Source of the DNA: an uncultured Oscillospiraceae bacterium
Lineage (GTDB): Bacteria > Bacillota > Clostridia > Oscillospirales > Oscillospiraceae
NCBI GenBank assembly: GCA_934565795.1
Contig: CAKTIM010000007.1
Span: 51,077-115,076, forward strand
Reading direction: 5' to 3'
Length of the DNA stretch: 64,000 bases
Below the pieces are notes generated by a model. The model was not told the DNA's origin and searched no databases. It worked only from the letters and a program-made list of their open reading frames with translations. Shown in pieces: positions 49,551 to 59,085 of the stretch. Positions within the stretch are counted from its first letter, which is position 1, and every line of letters starts with the position of its first letter. Both the position numbers and the translations under genes were made by a program.

Positions 49551-50096
49551 CTAATCCCAGGGGAATGGCTTTCCCTTGAGAACGCTGTGGCGGATGTAGC
49601 GGAAAGTAGCATCCTCGCCCTGCTCTTTCAGCATGGTCAGCAAATACTCCAGCTGGCGGCGGGTCTGAGGGTGCATCAGCTGGCTTTCGCTGCTCTTTTT
49701 CAGGTATTCCAGTTCCGCGCCGGGGTGATAGGCGCGGCCCTGATAGGTCATGCAGGCCGCGCGGCGATCCATCACCATCTCCACCAGGAAGCGGCGGGGC
49801 ATGGGCACCGGCTCCGTTCGGTTGGTTTTGGGATTCACGTCCGTCCAGTATTCAAAATGGTGCCGGTTGCGGCCCTTGTGGTGCATCCAGGCCGCACTGT
49901 AGCCCTTGGCCTCCCGCTCCGCAGCGTTGGGGCTGCGGTTGCCCTGGTAGTATCGCGCGCCGCGCCAGAATTCAGCCGGGGAATACTTGGACAGGTCATG
50001 GGTCAATCCCTGCCAGTACAGGCCGACGCGGAAGCAGCCCTGCCTTACCCGCCAGCGGTGCGCCGTAATGGTGGCAAAATGCTTCCATACGTGCAT
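49551..50096 (-). CDS. DUF5662 family protein
   Basis: 181 residues: HVWKHFATITAHRWRVRQGCFRVGLYWQGLTHDLSKYSPAEFWRGARYYQG, then AAWMHHKGRNRHHFEYWTD and PMPRRFLVEMVMDRRAAC. The His-Asp pair (THDLSKY) and the MHHKGRNRHHFEYW cluster resemble an HD-type metal site, consistent with DUF5662. Function unknown. It is separated from prfC by six bases and probably co-transcribed with it. Confidence 0.85.
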   Translation of the reverse strand: MHVWKHFATITAHRWRVRQGCFRVGLYWQGLTHDLSKYSPAEFWRGARYYQGNRSPNAAEREAKGYSAAWMHHKGRNRHHFEYWTDVNPKTNRTEPVPMPRRFLVEMVMDRRAACMTYQGRAYHPGAELEYLKKSSESQLMHPQTRRQLEYLLTMLKEQGEDATFRYIRHSVLKGKPFPWD

Positions 50097-50102
50097 TTTT
50101 GA

Positions 50103-51695
50103 TTATCCTTCCGAAACAATGATCTCCGACACCTCCAGGCCGGGATTCCGGCGGCAGGTGAAGTCGATGGCCCAGAAGCTGGAAAATACCAGCAGGTTTC
50201 TCCCCTTGTAATCCTCCAGCAGTTCGGCGTCGCTGCCCAGGTTCAGGTCGGACAGGTCGCCGGGGTATTTGTCGATCAGGCGAATCTCCTCATAGGGCAA
50301 GCCCTCCATGCGAAGATCCACACCGTATTCGTTCTTCATGCGGTACTCAAAGACGTCAAATTGCAGCGTGCCCACCACGCCCACAATGACCTCCTCCATG
50401 CCGGAGTTGGGCACCTTGAAGATCTGGATCGCGCCCTCCTGGGCGATCTGCTCGGTACCCTTGACGAATTGCTTGCGCTTCATGGAGTCCTTGGCGGACA
50501 CCCGAGCGAAATGCTCCGGGGCAAAGACAGGGATGCCGGAATACTTGAATTTCTTTCCGGGCACGGTGATGGTGTCACCAATGGAGAAGATGCCGGGATC
50601 AAACACGCCAATCACGTCCCCGGCGTAGGCCTCGTCCACAATCTCCCGCTCCGCCGCCATCAGCTGCTGGGGCTGGGACAGGCGCATTTTCCGGCCGGAC
50701 TGCACATGGTAATACTCGGCGTCCCGCAGGAATTTGCCGGAGCAAATGCGCATAAACGCCAGCCGATCCCGGTGGGCCTTGTTCATGTTCGCCTGGATTT
50801 TAAAGACGAAAGCGGAAAAATCCGGGCTGAAGGTATCAATTTCGCCGCAGTCCGCCACGCGGGACAGGGGGGGCGGCGTCAGCCTCAGGAAGGACTCCAG
50901 AAACGGCTCGATGCCAAAATTGGTCAGCGCGGAGCCAAAGAACACCGGGCTGAGCTCTCCGCGCCGTACCTCGTCGATGTTCAGCTCCCGCCCTGCGGAA
51001 AGCAGCTCCACATCGTCAATAAGCTGGCGGTGCTTCTGCACGCTGTCCAGCAGCTGCGCAACCTCCGGGTCGTAGAGGTCGATCACGTGCTTTTCCGCCT
51101 TGCTCTTGCCGGAGATGCCGGAGAAGAACAGCAGCTGGCTCTTTTCCCGGTCGTACACGCCCTGGAAATCCTTGCCGGAGCCGATGGGCCAGTTCATGGC
51201 ATAGGTTTCAATGCCCAGCTCCCGCTCCAGCTCATCCAGCAGGTCAAAGGGGTCCTTGGCCTCCCGATCCATCTTGTTCACAAAGGTGAAAATGGGGATA
51301 TGCCGCATGGCGCAGACCTTGAAGAGCTTCCGGGTCTGCGGCTCCACGCCCTTTGCGCCGTCGATGACCATCACGGCGGAGTCCGCCGCCATCAGCGTGC
51401 GGTAGGTATCCTCGGAAAAGTCCTGGTGGCCGGGGGTATCCAGGATGTTGATGCAGAAGCCCTCATACTGGAACTGCATCACGGAAGAGGTGACGGAGAT
51501 ACCGCGCTGCTTTTCGATCTCCATCCAGTCGGAGGTAGCGGCGCGGGAATTTTTCTTTCCCTTGACCACGCCCGCCTGAGCAATGGCCCCGCCGTAGAGC
51601 AGGAATTTTTCTGTCAGGGTGGTCTTACCGGCGTCGGGGTGCGAAATAATGGCAAACGTCCGGCGGCGGCTGATTTGTTTTTCAAGTTCAGTCAT
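50103..51695 (-). CDS. prfC: Peptide chain release factor 3
   Basis: 530 residues: G1 ISHPDAGKTTLTEKFLLYGGAIAQAG, RGISVTSSVMQF (G2), DTPGHQDFSEDTYR (G3), FVNKMDREAKDPFDLLDE (G4), a domain II with AGDVIGVFDPGIFSIGDT and a C-terminal domain. Release factor 3 is a GTPase that recycles RF1/RF2 from ribosomes after termination. The order of motifs and length match PrfC rather than EF-G. ATG 51695 follows GGAGGAAATG. Confidence 0.95.
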   Translation of the reverse strand: MTELEKQISRRRTFAIISHPDAGKTTLTEKFLLYGGAIAQAGVVKGKKNSRAATSDWMEIEKQRGISVTSSVMQFQYEGFCINILDTPGHQDFSEDTYRTLMAADSAVMVIDGAKGVEPQTRKLFKVCAMRHIPIFTFVNKMDREAKDPFDLLDELERELGIETYAMNWPIGSGKDFQGVYDREKSQLLFFSGISGKSKAEKHVIDLYDPEVAQLLDSVQKHRQLIDDVELLSAGRELNIDEVRRGELSPVFFGSALTNFGIEPFLESFLRLTPPPLSRVADCGEIDTFSPDFSAFVFKIQANMNKAHRDRLAFMRICSGKFLRDAEYYHVQSGRKMRLSQPQQLMAAEREIVDEAYAGDVIGVFDPGIFSIGDTITVPGKKFKYSGIPVFAPEHFARVSAKDSMKRKQFVKGTEQIAQEGAIQIFKVPNSGMEEVIVGVVGTLQFDVFEYRMKNEYGVDLRMEGLPYEEIRLIDKYPGDLSDLNLGSDAELLEDYKGRNLLVFSSFWAIDFTCRRNPGLEVSEIIVSEG

Positions 51696-51874
51696 TCATC
51701 ATTTCCTCCAAAGTATTATTTTCCCATTTGCTCTGGAAGAAAACTATGTTGGAGCAAAACGCATGGTGGTTCCCCCTAGAAGGTCAAATTCACATATATC
51801 TTTGAAAGTTTAACACAGTTTTTCCCTATTTACAAGAGGACACCGGCAAATAAATTAAAAACAGGTGTAAAATG

Positions 51875-51902
51875 CCCTGGCCCGGAGGTCTCCGGGCCAG
51901 GG
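51875..51902. terminator. Terminator hairpin beyond the iron-type ABC operon
   Basis: CCCTGGCCCGGAG pairs with CTCCGGGCCAGGG across two bases, about 75 bases past the ATPase stop. The minus-strand side continues CATTTTAC. Confidence 0.6.
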
Positions 51903-51977
51903 TCGATTTCAGGAAGTTCCGGCAAGACAGTGAAAAACTTTTCTGTGCAGCCGGGGAGGATCGGTTCAAGTCACTCT

Positions 51978-53054
51978 TTACAGGACGTGGACGTTTTCCT
52001 TTTCAAAGGCCACGCAGGCGGTGTCGCCCACCTGGTAGATTTTCTTGTTCTTGGGGTTGAAGTCCGTGATCTTGACCATGGTGCTGCCCACCATCACGTG
52101 ATAGTTCTGGTACGCGCCCATGAAGCAGGACAGGATTACCCGGCAGGGCAGCTGGCCCTGCTCCGCCAGGACGGCGGACTCCGGCCGAAGCACCAGGGTG
52201 CACTGCTTTCCGTTGTCAATTTCCCGGACACCGACCACGTCTACCGGGCTGCCCTCGACCTCCACCGTGCCCTGGTCGCCGTTCTTGGCGGTCAGCTTGC
52301 CCCGGAGGAAGTTGGCCTCACCGATAAAGTCGGCCACGAATTCGTTGGCGGGATGATAATAGATTTCCTGAGGCGTGCCGATCTGGCGCACATCGCCCTT
52401 TTCCATGATGATGATCTGGTCGGACAGGGCCATGGCCTCGGACTGGTCGTGGGTGACGTAGACGGCGGTGATACCTGCCTCCTGCTGGATGCGGCGAATC
52501 TCGGTACGCATGGTCACACGCAGCTTGGCATCCAGGTTGCTCAGCGGCTCGTCGAACAGCAGCACGCCAGGCTCCAGCACCAGGGCTCTTGCCAGGGCAA
52601 CGCGCTGCTGCTGGCCGCCGGAGAGCTGGTTGGTCATTCTGGCCTCCATGCCCTCCAGGCCCACCAGTCTCAGGATATTGGTCACCTTTTCCTTGATGGT
52701 GGCCTTGTCCATATGGCGCAGCTTCAGGCCGTAGGCCACGTTGTCAAAGATGTTGTAATGGGGCAACAGGGCGTAGCTCTGGAACACCATGGCGGTATCG
52801 CGCTTGTTGGGGGTCAGGGCGTTGATGGGTTCGCCGCCCAGGTAAATTTCGCCCTCGTCCGGGCTTTCAAAGCCGGCGATCATGCGCAGCGTTGTGGTCT
52901 TGCCGCAGCCGGAGGGGCCAAGCAGGGTCACAAAGGAGCCGGGGGCGATTTCCAGATTGGCGTCCTTCACGGCGTAAAAATCCTTGCCTGTTTTGGGATC
53001 CTTATAGATTTTGGAAATATGCTCCAGGCGAACGCCTTTTTTTGTTTTCGCCAT
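51978..53054 (-). CDS. ABC importer ATP-binding protein (FbpC/PotA type)
   Basis: 358 residues. Nucleotide-binding domain (about 1-240): LLGPSGCGKTTTLRMIAGFESPDEG, VFQSYALLPHYNIFDNVAYGL, QLSGGQQQRVALARALVLEPGVLLFDEPLSNLD and YVTHDQSEAMAL. A C-terminal TOBE-type regulatory domain (about 280-358) follows. It powers the fused permease encoded immediately upstream, with one base between stop and start. The group (CUT/iron/polyamine-like) fits the FbpA-type binding protein. Confidence 0.93.
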   Translation of the reverse strand: MAKTKKGVRLEHISKIYKDPKTGKDFYAVKDANLEIAPGSFVTLLGPSGCGKTTTLRMIAGFESPDEGEIYLGGEPINALTPNKRDTAMVFQSYALLPHYNIFDNVAYGLKLRHMDKATIKEKVTNILRLVGLEGMEARMTNQLSGGQQQRVALARALVLEPGVLLFDEPLSNLDAKLRVTMRTEIRRIQQEAGITAVYVTHDQSEAMALSDQIIIMEKGDVRQIGTPQEIYYHPANEFVADFIGEANFLRGKLTAKNGDQGTVEVEGSPVDVVGVREIDNGKQCTLVLRPESAVLAEQGQLPCRVILSCFMGAYQNYHVMVGSTMVKITDFNPKNKKIYQVGDTACVAFEKENVHVL

Positions 53055-53055
53055 A

Positions 53056-54771
53056 TCAGTTGTCCTCCTTTATTTTGCGGCTGGTGCCGAAGAATTTGAT
53101 AACCAGATTCATCAGCAGGACGCTTCCGTAAGTAATTGCAATCAAAATGGTGGCGAAGGCGCAGGCCACGCCGTAGGAGCCTTTCTCCGCAAATTCGTTG
53201 ATCTGCACGGTGATCAGCAGGAACTCCGGGGTCACCAGCAGGATGATGGCGGAGATAGCGGTGATGGAGCGCACGAACGCGGTGACCAGGCCGCTGAGGA
53301 AGGAATCCTTGATCAGCGGCAGCGTCACAGTCATAAACACCTTGAAGCTGTTGGCGCCCATGTCATAGGCGGATTCCTCGATGCTCTTGTCGATCTGGCG
53401 CAGGGCGGAAATGCCGCTGCGGGTGCCGGTGGGCAGGCTTCGGATGACAAACACGATGATCAGGATCGCCGCGCTGCCATACAGTCCCGCCAGGAAGCCG
53501 GTGCCGAACACGCCCTTGACAAAGCCGCGAATATAACCGATGCCAAGCACCGTTCCGGGCACGGCCATGGCCAGCATGGAGACGAACTCGATAAAGCCCT
53601 TGGCCTTGAACTTCCGCTTGACCACCAGGTAGGAAATAATCATACTCAGCAGTGCCGTAATGGGCGCGGCAATCAGGGACAGGACGAAGGAATCCCGGAA
53701 GGCCTTCAGGCCCTTGTACTTCTCGAACACCCGGACAAACCACTTGGTCGTCAGGTGGAAGTCATAGCCCCAGGTCTTGAACAGCGCACCGAAGGGAACG
53801 CAGACGTACATCATAATGACGAAAATCGCAATCAGCGAGCACAGCACGGTAAGGGGCGTGGTGACGGAGCGATCCTCAATGAGCATTCTGCCCCTGGATG
53901 CCTTGCCGGTGAGGGTGGCGGCGGTTTTCTTTTCCAGCACGTACTTCTGCACCAGGTACATCACCAGGGTGATGGACAGCAGCACCACGGCCATTGCCGC
54001 CGCGCCCTGCTTGTCGTAAGCGCCGGTGATCTGCAAATAGATGGTGGTGGCCAGGGTATCATAGGAGCCGCCGATGATCATGGGGTTGGCAAAGTCGGCG
54101 ATGGACTCAATGAAGGTCACCAGGAATGCATTGCCCAGGCCGGGCAGAATCAGCGGCAGGGTGACGCTGGTGAACACCTTGAACCGAGAAGCGCCCATAT
54201 CCCGGGCAGCCTCCTCCAGGCTGGGATCGATGTTCTTCAGCAGGCCCTTGAGCATCATGTAGCACACGGGGAAGAAGGTCAGCGTCTGCACAACGGCAAT
54301 GCCGCCGAAGCCATACACGCTGTTGTCATAGATGTGCAGCAGGAAGCGGGTAATGATGCCCGCCTTGCCGAAGAGCATAATCATGCTCAGAGACAGCACA
54401 AAGGGGGGCGAGACCACAGGGAGCATGGACACGACCTTGAACAGGCCGCCCATAAACCTGGTGCGAACCTTGACGTAAACCTCCACGTAGGCAAACAGCA
54501 AACCCACCACTGTGGAGAGAATGCCCACCGTGAGGCCTACGGTGAGGGTATTGGAGATCGCCCGGCGGAAATTGGGCATCGCAAGCACCCGCTGGAACAC
54601 CGACAGCGTCAGGCCGGTTTCGGGGCCATAGACACTATCCACCAGCAGAATTGCGAGAGGATACAGAATAAATAATGTAAGAAACGCGATCAAAACCACA
54701 ATGGTGGTGACGAGAATGGGGTCACCCAGCAGCTTCTTTCGCTCCAAGGCTGCGCTCTGGCGGCTGGCCAT
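53056..54771 (-). CDS. ABC importer permease with two fused membrane domains (FbpB type)
   Basis: 571 residues, about twelve membrane spans, with two EAA loops: EAARDMGASRFKVFTSVTLPLILPG (first half) and ESAYDMGANSFKVFMTVTLPLIKDS (second half). Fused two-domain permeases of this kind (FbpB) import ferric iron or related anions. ATG 54771 gives MASRQSAALERKK after GAAGGGAGG. An in-frame ATG at 54819 is inside a short inverted repeat and has no site. The binding-protein gene is upstream and the ATPase downstream. Confidence 0.93.
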   Translation of the reverse strand: MASRQSAALERKKLLGDPILVTTIVVLIAFLTLFILYPLAILLVDSVYGPETGLTLSVFQRVLAMPNFRRAISNTLTVGLTVGILSTVVGLLFAYVEVYVKVRTRFMGGLFKVVSMLPVVSPPFVLSLSMIMLFGKAGIITRFLLHIYDNSVYGFGGIAVVQTLTFFPVCYMMLKGLLKNIDPSLEEAARDMGASRFKVFTSVTLPLILPGLGNAFLVTFIESIADFANPMIIGGSYDTLATTIYLQITGAYDKQGAAAMAVVLLSITLVMYLVQKYVLEKKTAATLTGKASRGRMLIEDRSVTTPLTVLCSLIAIFVIMMYVCVPFGALFKTWGYDFHLTTKWFVRVFEKYKGLKAFRDSFVLSLIAAPITALLSMIISYLVVKRKFKAKGFIEFVSMLAMAVPGTVLGIGYIRGFVKGVFGTGFLAGLYGSAAILIIVFVIRSLPTGTRSGISALRQIDKSIEESAYDMGANSFKVFMTVTLPLIKDSFLSGLVTAFVRSITAISAIILLVTPEFLLITVQINEFAEKGSYGVACAFATILIAITYGSVLLMNLVIKFFGTSRKIKEDN

Positions 54772-54804
54772 GGGCACGTTCCTCCCTTCTGAAAATGTAT
54801 CTTG

Positions 54805-54852
54805 GGAAACTCTGAACAAACCACCCGTTGCAATGGTCTATTCAGAGCCTCC
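54805..54852. repeat. Short inverted repeat with ends like the 161-bp element
   Basis: GGAAACTCTGAACAAACC (left) and the complement of GG(T/C)CTATTCAGAGCCTCC (right) pair around CACCCGTTGCAAT, forming a 48-bp hairpin. The end sequences resemble GGAAGCTCTGA/TCAGAGGTTCC of the 161-bp family, so it may be an internally deleted copy between the binding-protein and permease genes. Confidence 0.55.
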
Positions 54853-54856
54853 CGAT

Positions 54857-54892
54857 AAAAACGGGGGGATGGAGATTGACTCCATCCCCCGC
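54857..54892 (-). terminator. Terminator or attenuator after the binding-protein gene
   Basis: On the minus strand GCGGGGGATGGAG pairs with CTCCATCCCCCCG and ends in TTTTT. It would leave more binding-protein mRNA than permease mRNA. Confidence 0.8.
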
Positions 54893-54919
54893 AGGCTATT
54901 CCGTTACGGTAAAAGTGAA

Positions 54920-55999
54920 TTACTCGGTCTTGAAACGGTCGTCGCCGCCGCCCAGAGCGGTCATCACTTCTTCGATGTAGGTCTTGATGTTGTTCTTGGC
55001 ATCCTCGAAGTCATAGTCCATGACGTTCTCGGGATCCAGGCCGAACTCCTCGGCAACCTCGGGCTGCTTGGCATTGTCGATGACCAGGAACTGATAGGAG
55101 CCGTTGTCCTGAGCCAGCTCGACGCACTCGGGGCTCAGAGCGTACTCAATCCACAGCTTCGCAGCGTTGGGATGGGCAGCGCCCTTGAAGATGGCGGTAG
55201 CACCGATCTCGAAGGAGGTGCCGGAGGAAGGAATGACCAGCTCGATGTTCTCGTAGCCGTTGTCAACGATCTGGGTAATGCCGTCATGCAGGAAGCCAAT
55301 GCCGATGACGCACTCGCCGGTACCAACATTCTTGGACGGGCCGGAGCCGGACTTGGTGTAAACATGGATGTTCTTGTCCAGATCCACCAGGTACTGGATG
55401 CCCTCGTCGTGGCCGTACTTCTGGATCATGGTGTTGATGACCAGCTTGGCGGTGCCAGCGGTGTTGTAGTTGGACAGCCAGATCAGATCCTTGTACTCTT
55501 CCTTCAGCAGGTCAGCCCAGTCCTGAGGAGCTTCCAGGCCCATACGATCCAGCTCGTCGGCATTGACGATGAAGCCCAGGATGCCCTTGTAGATGCCGTA
55601 CCACTGGCCGTCGGCATCCTTGTAGGCGTCGCCCAGCAGGTGGGAGGCGTTGATGGCCTCGTAGGGCTCCAGCAGGCCTTCAGCAGCGCAGACGTTGTAG
55701 GGATCGGTGGTGCCGCCGAACCAGACGTCAGCGGAAGGAGTGCCGTTCTCTTCTTCGATCTTGCTCTGAACCTCGCCGGTGGACAGGCGCTGATACTTCA
55801 CTTCGATGCCGTACAGCTCCTGGAAGTGCTCACAGGCGGCTGCCAGGTACTCTTCCTCGCAGGAGCCGTAAACGATCAGCTGGCCCTCTTCCTGGGCAGC
55901 AGCGATCAGGTCATCCATGGCGTCAGCCTGCACGCCGCGAACGGTAAACAGTCCGAAAACCATGACCAGGGACAGCGCTATTGCTAAGAATTTTTTCAT
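54920..55999 (-). CDS. ABC importer substrate-binding protein (FbpA-like)
   Basis: 359 residues with a signal peptide MKKFLAIALSLVMVFGLF cleaved near VQA-DA. The mature protein has the ferric-binding-type class II fold: LIVYGSCEEEYLAAACEHFQELYGIEVKYQRLSTGEVQSKI, DVWFGGTTDPYNV, EPYEAINA and WYGIYKGILGFIVNADEL. No Cys follows the signal peptide, so unlike typical Gram-positive binding proteins it is not lipid-anchored. ATG 55999 follows GGAGGG. It heads the binding protein-permease-ATPase operon. The ligand may be Fe3+ or another small anion complex. Confidence 0.92.
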   Translation of the reverse strand: MKKFLAIALSLVMVFGLFTVRGVQADAMDDLIAAAQEEGQLIVYGSCEEEYLAAACEHFQELYGIEVKYQRLSTGEVQSKIEEENGTPSADVWFGGTTDPYNVCAAEGLLEPYEAINASHLLGDAYKDADGQWYGIYKGILGFIVNADELDRMGLEAPQDWADLLKEEYKDLIWLSNYNTAGTAKLVINTMIQKYGHDEGIQYLVDLDKNIHVYTKSGSGPSKNVGTGECVIGIGFLHDGITQIVDNGYENIELVIPSSGTSFEIGATAIFKGAAHPNAAKLWIEYALSPECVELAQDNGSYQFLVIDNAKQPEVAEEFGLDPENVMDYDFEDAKNNIKTYIEEVMTALGGGDDRFKTE

Positions 56000-56178
56000 A
56001 TTGTTTCCCTCCATTGGTGAAAATTTACAATTGGATTATATATCTTCGACAAAGCTTTGTCAATAATCATTTCGGAAAATATGCGTTTTGTCAATAGAAA
56101 AAGCAGAATTACAGGGGTATTGATTATTGCTTTCTTTATGCTATACTTGCTCTATTCCCAACACATGTGGAGGCAGCA

Positions 56179-56739
56179 ATGATTTTCAATACCACCGTCA
56201 CACTAAGAAACGGCCAAGCCTGTATCCTGCGCAGTGCCGAGGCGGCAGACGCGGCAGCCTTTGTGAGCTATTCTTTACAGGTGCGCACGGAAACAAACTA
56301 TCTTTTGGCCGGCGCAGACGAAGCCGAGCACAATCCGCTGAAGGTAGCGCAGCGGCTGGAGGCTGCCAAAAGCAGCCCAACGGACATTCAAATCTGCGCG
56401 TTCGTAGATGGCGCACTGGTCGGTTCCGCCAGCGTGACGCGCATCCGCAACCGGCGTAAGATGCTGCACCGGGCCGAATTTGGCATCAGCATTTTGCAGG
56501 CCTACAACGGGCTCGGCATTGGAAGTGCACTGACGGAGCAGTGCATCCTATGCGCAAAGCAGGCAGGCTTTTTGCAGCTGGAGCTGGAGGTCGTAGCCGA
56601 AAACGAACAGGCGATCCATCTGTACCGAAAGCATGGCTTTGTAGAATACGGCAGAAACCCCCTGGGCTTCCGCTGCCGCGACGGTCATTGGCAAGCGCTG
56701 GTACTGATGCGGCTGGAGCTGGGATACCATTTTTCGTAA
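56179..56739 (+). CDS. GNAT-family N-acetyltransferase
   Basis: 186 residues: VTLRNGQACILRSAEAADAAAFVSYSLQ, IQICAFVDGALVGSASVTRIRN, RAEFGISILQAYNGLGIGSALTEQCILCAKQAGFLQLELEV (acetyl-CoA loop NGLGIGSAL) and NEQAIHLYRKHGFVEYG. A close match to RimJ/RimL-like or YhhY-like acetyltransferases. ATG 56179 has TGGAGG at 56167-56172; the GTG at 56167 overlaps that site. Monocistronic; followed by a terminator shared with tRNA-Leu. Confidence 0.9.
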   Translation: MIFNTTVTLRNGQACILRSAEAADAAAFVSYSLQVRTETNYLLAGADEAEHNPLKVAQRLEAAKSSPTDIQICAFVDGALVGSASVTRIRNRRKMLHRAEFGISILQAYNGLGIGSALTEQCILCAKQAGFLQLELEVVAENEQAIHLYRKHGFVEYGRNPLGFRCRDGHWQALVLMRLELGYHFS

Positions 56740-56792
56740 CAGATCAATTCTGCTGCAATCTTCCCTTTGCGGCGCAGCCATTCTTTGACGGA

Positions 56793-56832
56793 CAAAACAA
56801 AAGGAGGCCCCCACGGGTCTCCTTTTGTTTTG
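56793..56832. terminator. Terminator between the GNAT gene and tRNA-Leu
   Basis: AAAACAAAAGGAG pairs with CTCCTTTTGTTTT across a 12-base loop; T-runs on both strands suit the convergent genes. Confidence 0.8.
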
Positions 56833-56916
56833 GTGCCGCTAACCGGACTCGAACCGGTACGGAGTCGCCTCCAGCGGATTTTAAGTCCGCGATGTCTACC
56901 ATTCCATCATAGCGGC
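56832..56916 (-). tRNA. tRNA-Leu (TAA anticodon)
   Basis: Acceptor GCCGCTA/TAGCGGC, anticodon arm GCGGA-CTTAAAA-TCCGC (anticodon TAA), a variable arm of leucine size (GGAGGCGACTCC) and T loop TTCGAGT. CCA is encoded at 56832-56834. Confidence 0.96.
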
Positions 56917-57043
56917 GGGTGCCTTTCGGCTGTATGGAATATAGCACATTTTTCCGTTTCCGTCAAGCGCGATCCTGCGTTGCTGTGAGGGACGGTTTGT
57001 CTTGGTTCCGAATACCAAAAGGTCATTGATGCGCGCTTCGGAT

Positions 57044-57835
57044 TTAGTTCCCTTTCCCCAGCTGCTGATTCTTTTCGTAGGCGGCTGCCACGCAGTCCAT
57101 GGCGGCGGCGCGGAAGGCGTGCTGCTCCAGGGCGCGGACACCGGCGATGGTGCTGCCGCCGGGGGAGCACACGGCGTCCTTCAGTGCGCCGGGGTGCAGG
57201 CCTGTTGTAAGCACCATCTCCCCCGCGCCGACCATGGTGGCGGCGGCGTATTCCAGCGCCTTGGCTCTGGGGATGCCGCAGGCCACTGCGCCGTCGGCCA
57301 GGGCCTCGATCAGCAGATACATATACGCCGGGCCGCAGCCGGACAGGGCGCTGGCGGCGTCCATCAGCCGTTCCTCCAGCTCGTCCAGGCGGCCGGAAAA
57401 ACGCATATCCTCCAGGAAGGAATGCAGGTCACCCTCCGTCACCAGGGCGTTATGGCAATACTGGGTCATCCCCTGCCCCACCGCCACGGGGGTATTGGGC
57501 ATGATGCGGATCACGGGCAGATTGCCCCCCGCCATCTGCTCTATCTGGGCCACGGTCAGCCCGGCAGCCATGGAGATCAGCACCGGCCTGCGCTGCCGCA
57601 GCTGCGGACGGAGCGGGGCGAGAAGCTCCTCCATCATGTGCGGCTTGACGGCAAGGAAAATGCGGTCACATTCGCTGACGATCTCCTCGCCGGAGACGTA
57701 GCGAAGCCCCAGCTCCTCGGCCAGGCGTCTTACCCTTCCGCTGCGGTCGGTGATCAGAATATCCTTTGTGGCTTTGTTCAGGGCCTTTGCCAGCGCGCCG
57801 CCCATGTTGCCGCAGCCTAAAAAACCATACTTCAT
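57044..57835 (-). CDS. proC: Pyrroline-5-carboxylate reductase
   Basis: 263 residues: N-terminal NADP-binding GFLGCGNMGGALAKAL, VFLAVKPHMM (as IFLAVKP), VISMAAGLTVAQIEQ, RIMPNTPVAVGQGMT and the C-terminal signature LKDAVCSPGGSTIAGVRALEQ. It reduces pyrroline-5-carboxylate to proline, the last step of the pathway. It ends the proB-proA-proC operon; ATG 57835 lies 11 bases after proA, with AAAGGAGCAC. Confidence 0.96.
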   Translation of the reverse strand: MKYGFLGCGNMGGALAKALNKATKDILITDRSGRVRRLAEELGLRYVSGEEIVSECDRIFLAVKPHMMEELLAPLRPQLRQRRPVLISMAAGLTVAQIEQMAGGNLPVIRIMPNTPVAVGQGMTQYCHNALVTEGDLHSFLEDMRFSGRLDELEERLMDAASALSGCGPAYMYLLIEALADGAVACGIPRAKALEYAAATMVGAGEMVLTTGLHPGALKDAVCSPGGSTIAGVRALEQHAFRAAAMDCVAAAYEKNQQLGKGN

Positions 57836-57846
57836 ATTGTGCTCCT

Positions 57847-59085
57847 TTACCGGGTCTGTCCGTTTCCACGGATGATGTAGTGATAGGTGGTCAGCTCCCG
57901 CAGGCCCATGGGGCCTCTGGCGTGGAGCTTCTGGGTGGAGATGCCCATCTCGCAGCCCAGGCCGAATTCGCCGCCGTCGGTAAACCGGGTGGAGGCGTTG
58001 ACATACACTGCCGCGCTGTCCACGCAGGCGGTAAACAGCTGCGCCGCCTGGGGATCGCTGGTAATAATGGCCTCGCTGTGGCCGGTGGAGTGGGCGGCAA
58101 TGTGGGCAATGGCCTCCTCCACGCCGTCCACGCAGGCCACAGCCAGAATGTAATCCAGAAACTCCGTGTCAAAGTCCCGTGCCCCGGCAGGCGTGCCGGG
58201 GATGATGGCCTGGGCGGCCTCATCCAGCCGCAGCTCCACAGGCCTTTCCCGTCCCGTCACCAGGCGCCCATAGAGCTTTGGCAGGAATTCTGACGCAATC
58301 GCCCTGTCCACCAGCAGCACCTCCTCGGCGTTGCATACGCTGGGGCGGCTGGTTTTGGCGTTTTCGATGATGTTCAGAGCCATGTCCTGAACGGCGGTTT
58401 TCTCCACGTACACATGGCAGATGCCGGTGCCCGTGGCAATGCAGGGCACGGTGGCATTGCGGACGCAGGCACCAATCAGCCCGGCCCCGCCACGGGGGAT
58501 CAGCAGGTCAACATAGCCCTGGGCGGTCATCAGCGCGGCGGCGGAATCCCGGGAGGTGGAGCGCACCAGGTTCACCGCATTCTCCGTCACCCCCGCCCGG
58601 CGAAGTCCGGCGCGCAGCGCGTCGGTGATGGCACAGGCAGAGCGGAAGGCTTCCTTGCCGCCCCTGAGGATGCACACATTTCCGCTTTTCAGCGCCAGCG
58701 CCGCCGCGTCGCTGGTCACATTGGGGCGGCTTTCATAAATGATGGCGATCACGCCCATGGGGACGGATACCTTTTGAATGTTCAGCCCATTGGGGCGGAC
58801 GGTTTCCTCCAGCACCCGGCCCACCGGGTCGGGAAGCTTCGCCACATCCCGGATTCCCTGGGCCATGGCGGCCACGCGGGCCGGGGTAAGCCGGAGCCTG
58901 TCCAGCATCACGTCGCCAATGTGCCCCTGGGCCGCCTCCAAGTCCTGTGCGTTGGCCGCCAGAATGGCCGCCTGCTCTGCCTCCAGTGCGTCGGCCATGG
59001 CAAGCAGTGCTTCGTTTTTCCGCTGGGTGGGCAGCTGGCCCACCTCGTTCTTCGCCGCCTTGGCGGCGGCAAGCAGCTCCATCAT
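57847..59085 (-). CDS. proA: Glutamate-5-semialdehyde dehydrogenase (gamma-glutamyl phosphate reductase)
   Basis: 412 residues of the aldehyde-dehydrogenase fold: [48 protein letters not shown], the catalytic Cys in [15 protein letters not shown] and C-terminal [31 protein letters not shown]. It reduces gamma-glutamyl phosphate to glutamate semialdehyde. It overlaps proB by four bases and lies just upstream of proC. Confidence 0.96.
   Translation of the reverse strand: MMELLAAAKAAKNEVGQLPTQRKNEALLAMADALEAEQAAILAANAQDLEAAQGHIGDVMLDRLRLTPARVAAMAQGIRDVAKLPDPVGRVLEETVRPNGLNIQKVSVPMGVIAIIYESRPNVTSDAAALALKSGNVCILRGGKEAFRSACAITDALRAGLRRAGVTENAVNLVRSTSRDSAAALMTAQGYVDLLIPRGGAGLIGACVRNATVPCIATGTGICHVYVEKTAVQDMALNIIENAKTSRPSVCNAEEVLLVDRAIASEFLPKLYGRLVTGRERPVELRLDEAAQAIIPGTPAGARDFDTEFLDYILAVACVDGVEEAIAHIAAHSTGHSEAIITSDPQAAQLFTACVDSAAVYVNASTRFTDGGEFGLGCEMGISTQKLHARGPMGLRELTTYHYIIRGNGQTR

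Noticed and set aside
53011..54675. 554-codon plus-strand frame over the fused ABC permease
   Set aside because: Antisense to a well-supported permease with two EAA loops.
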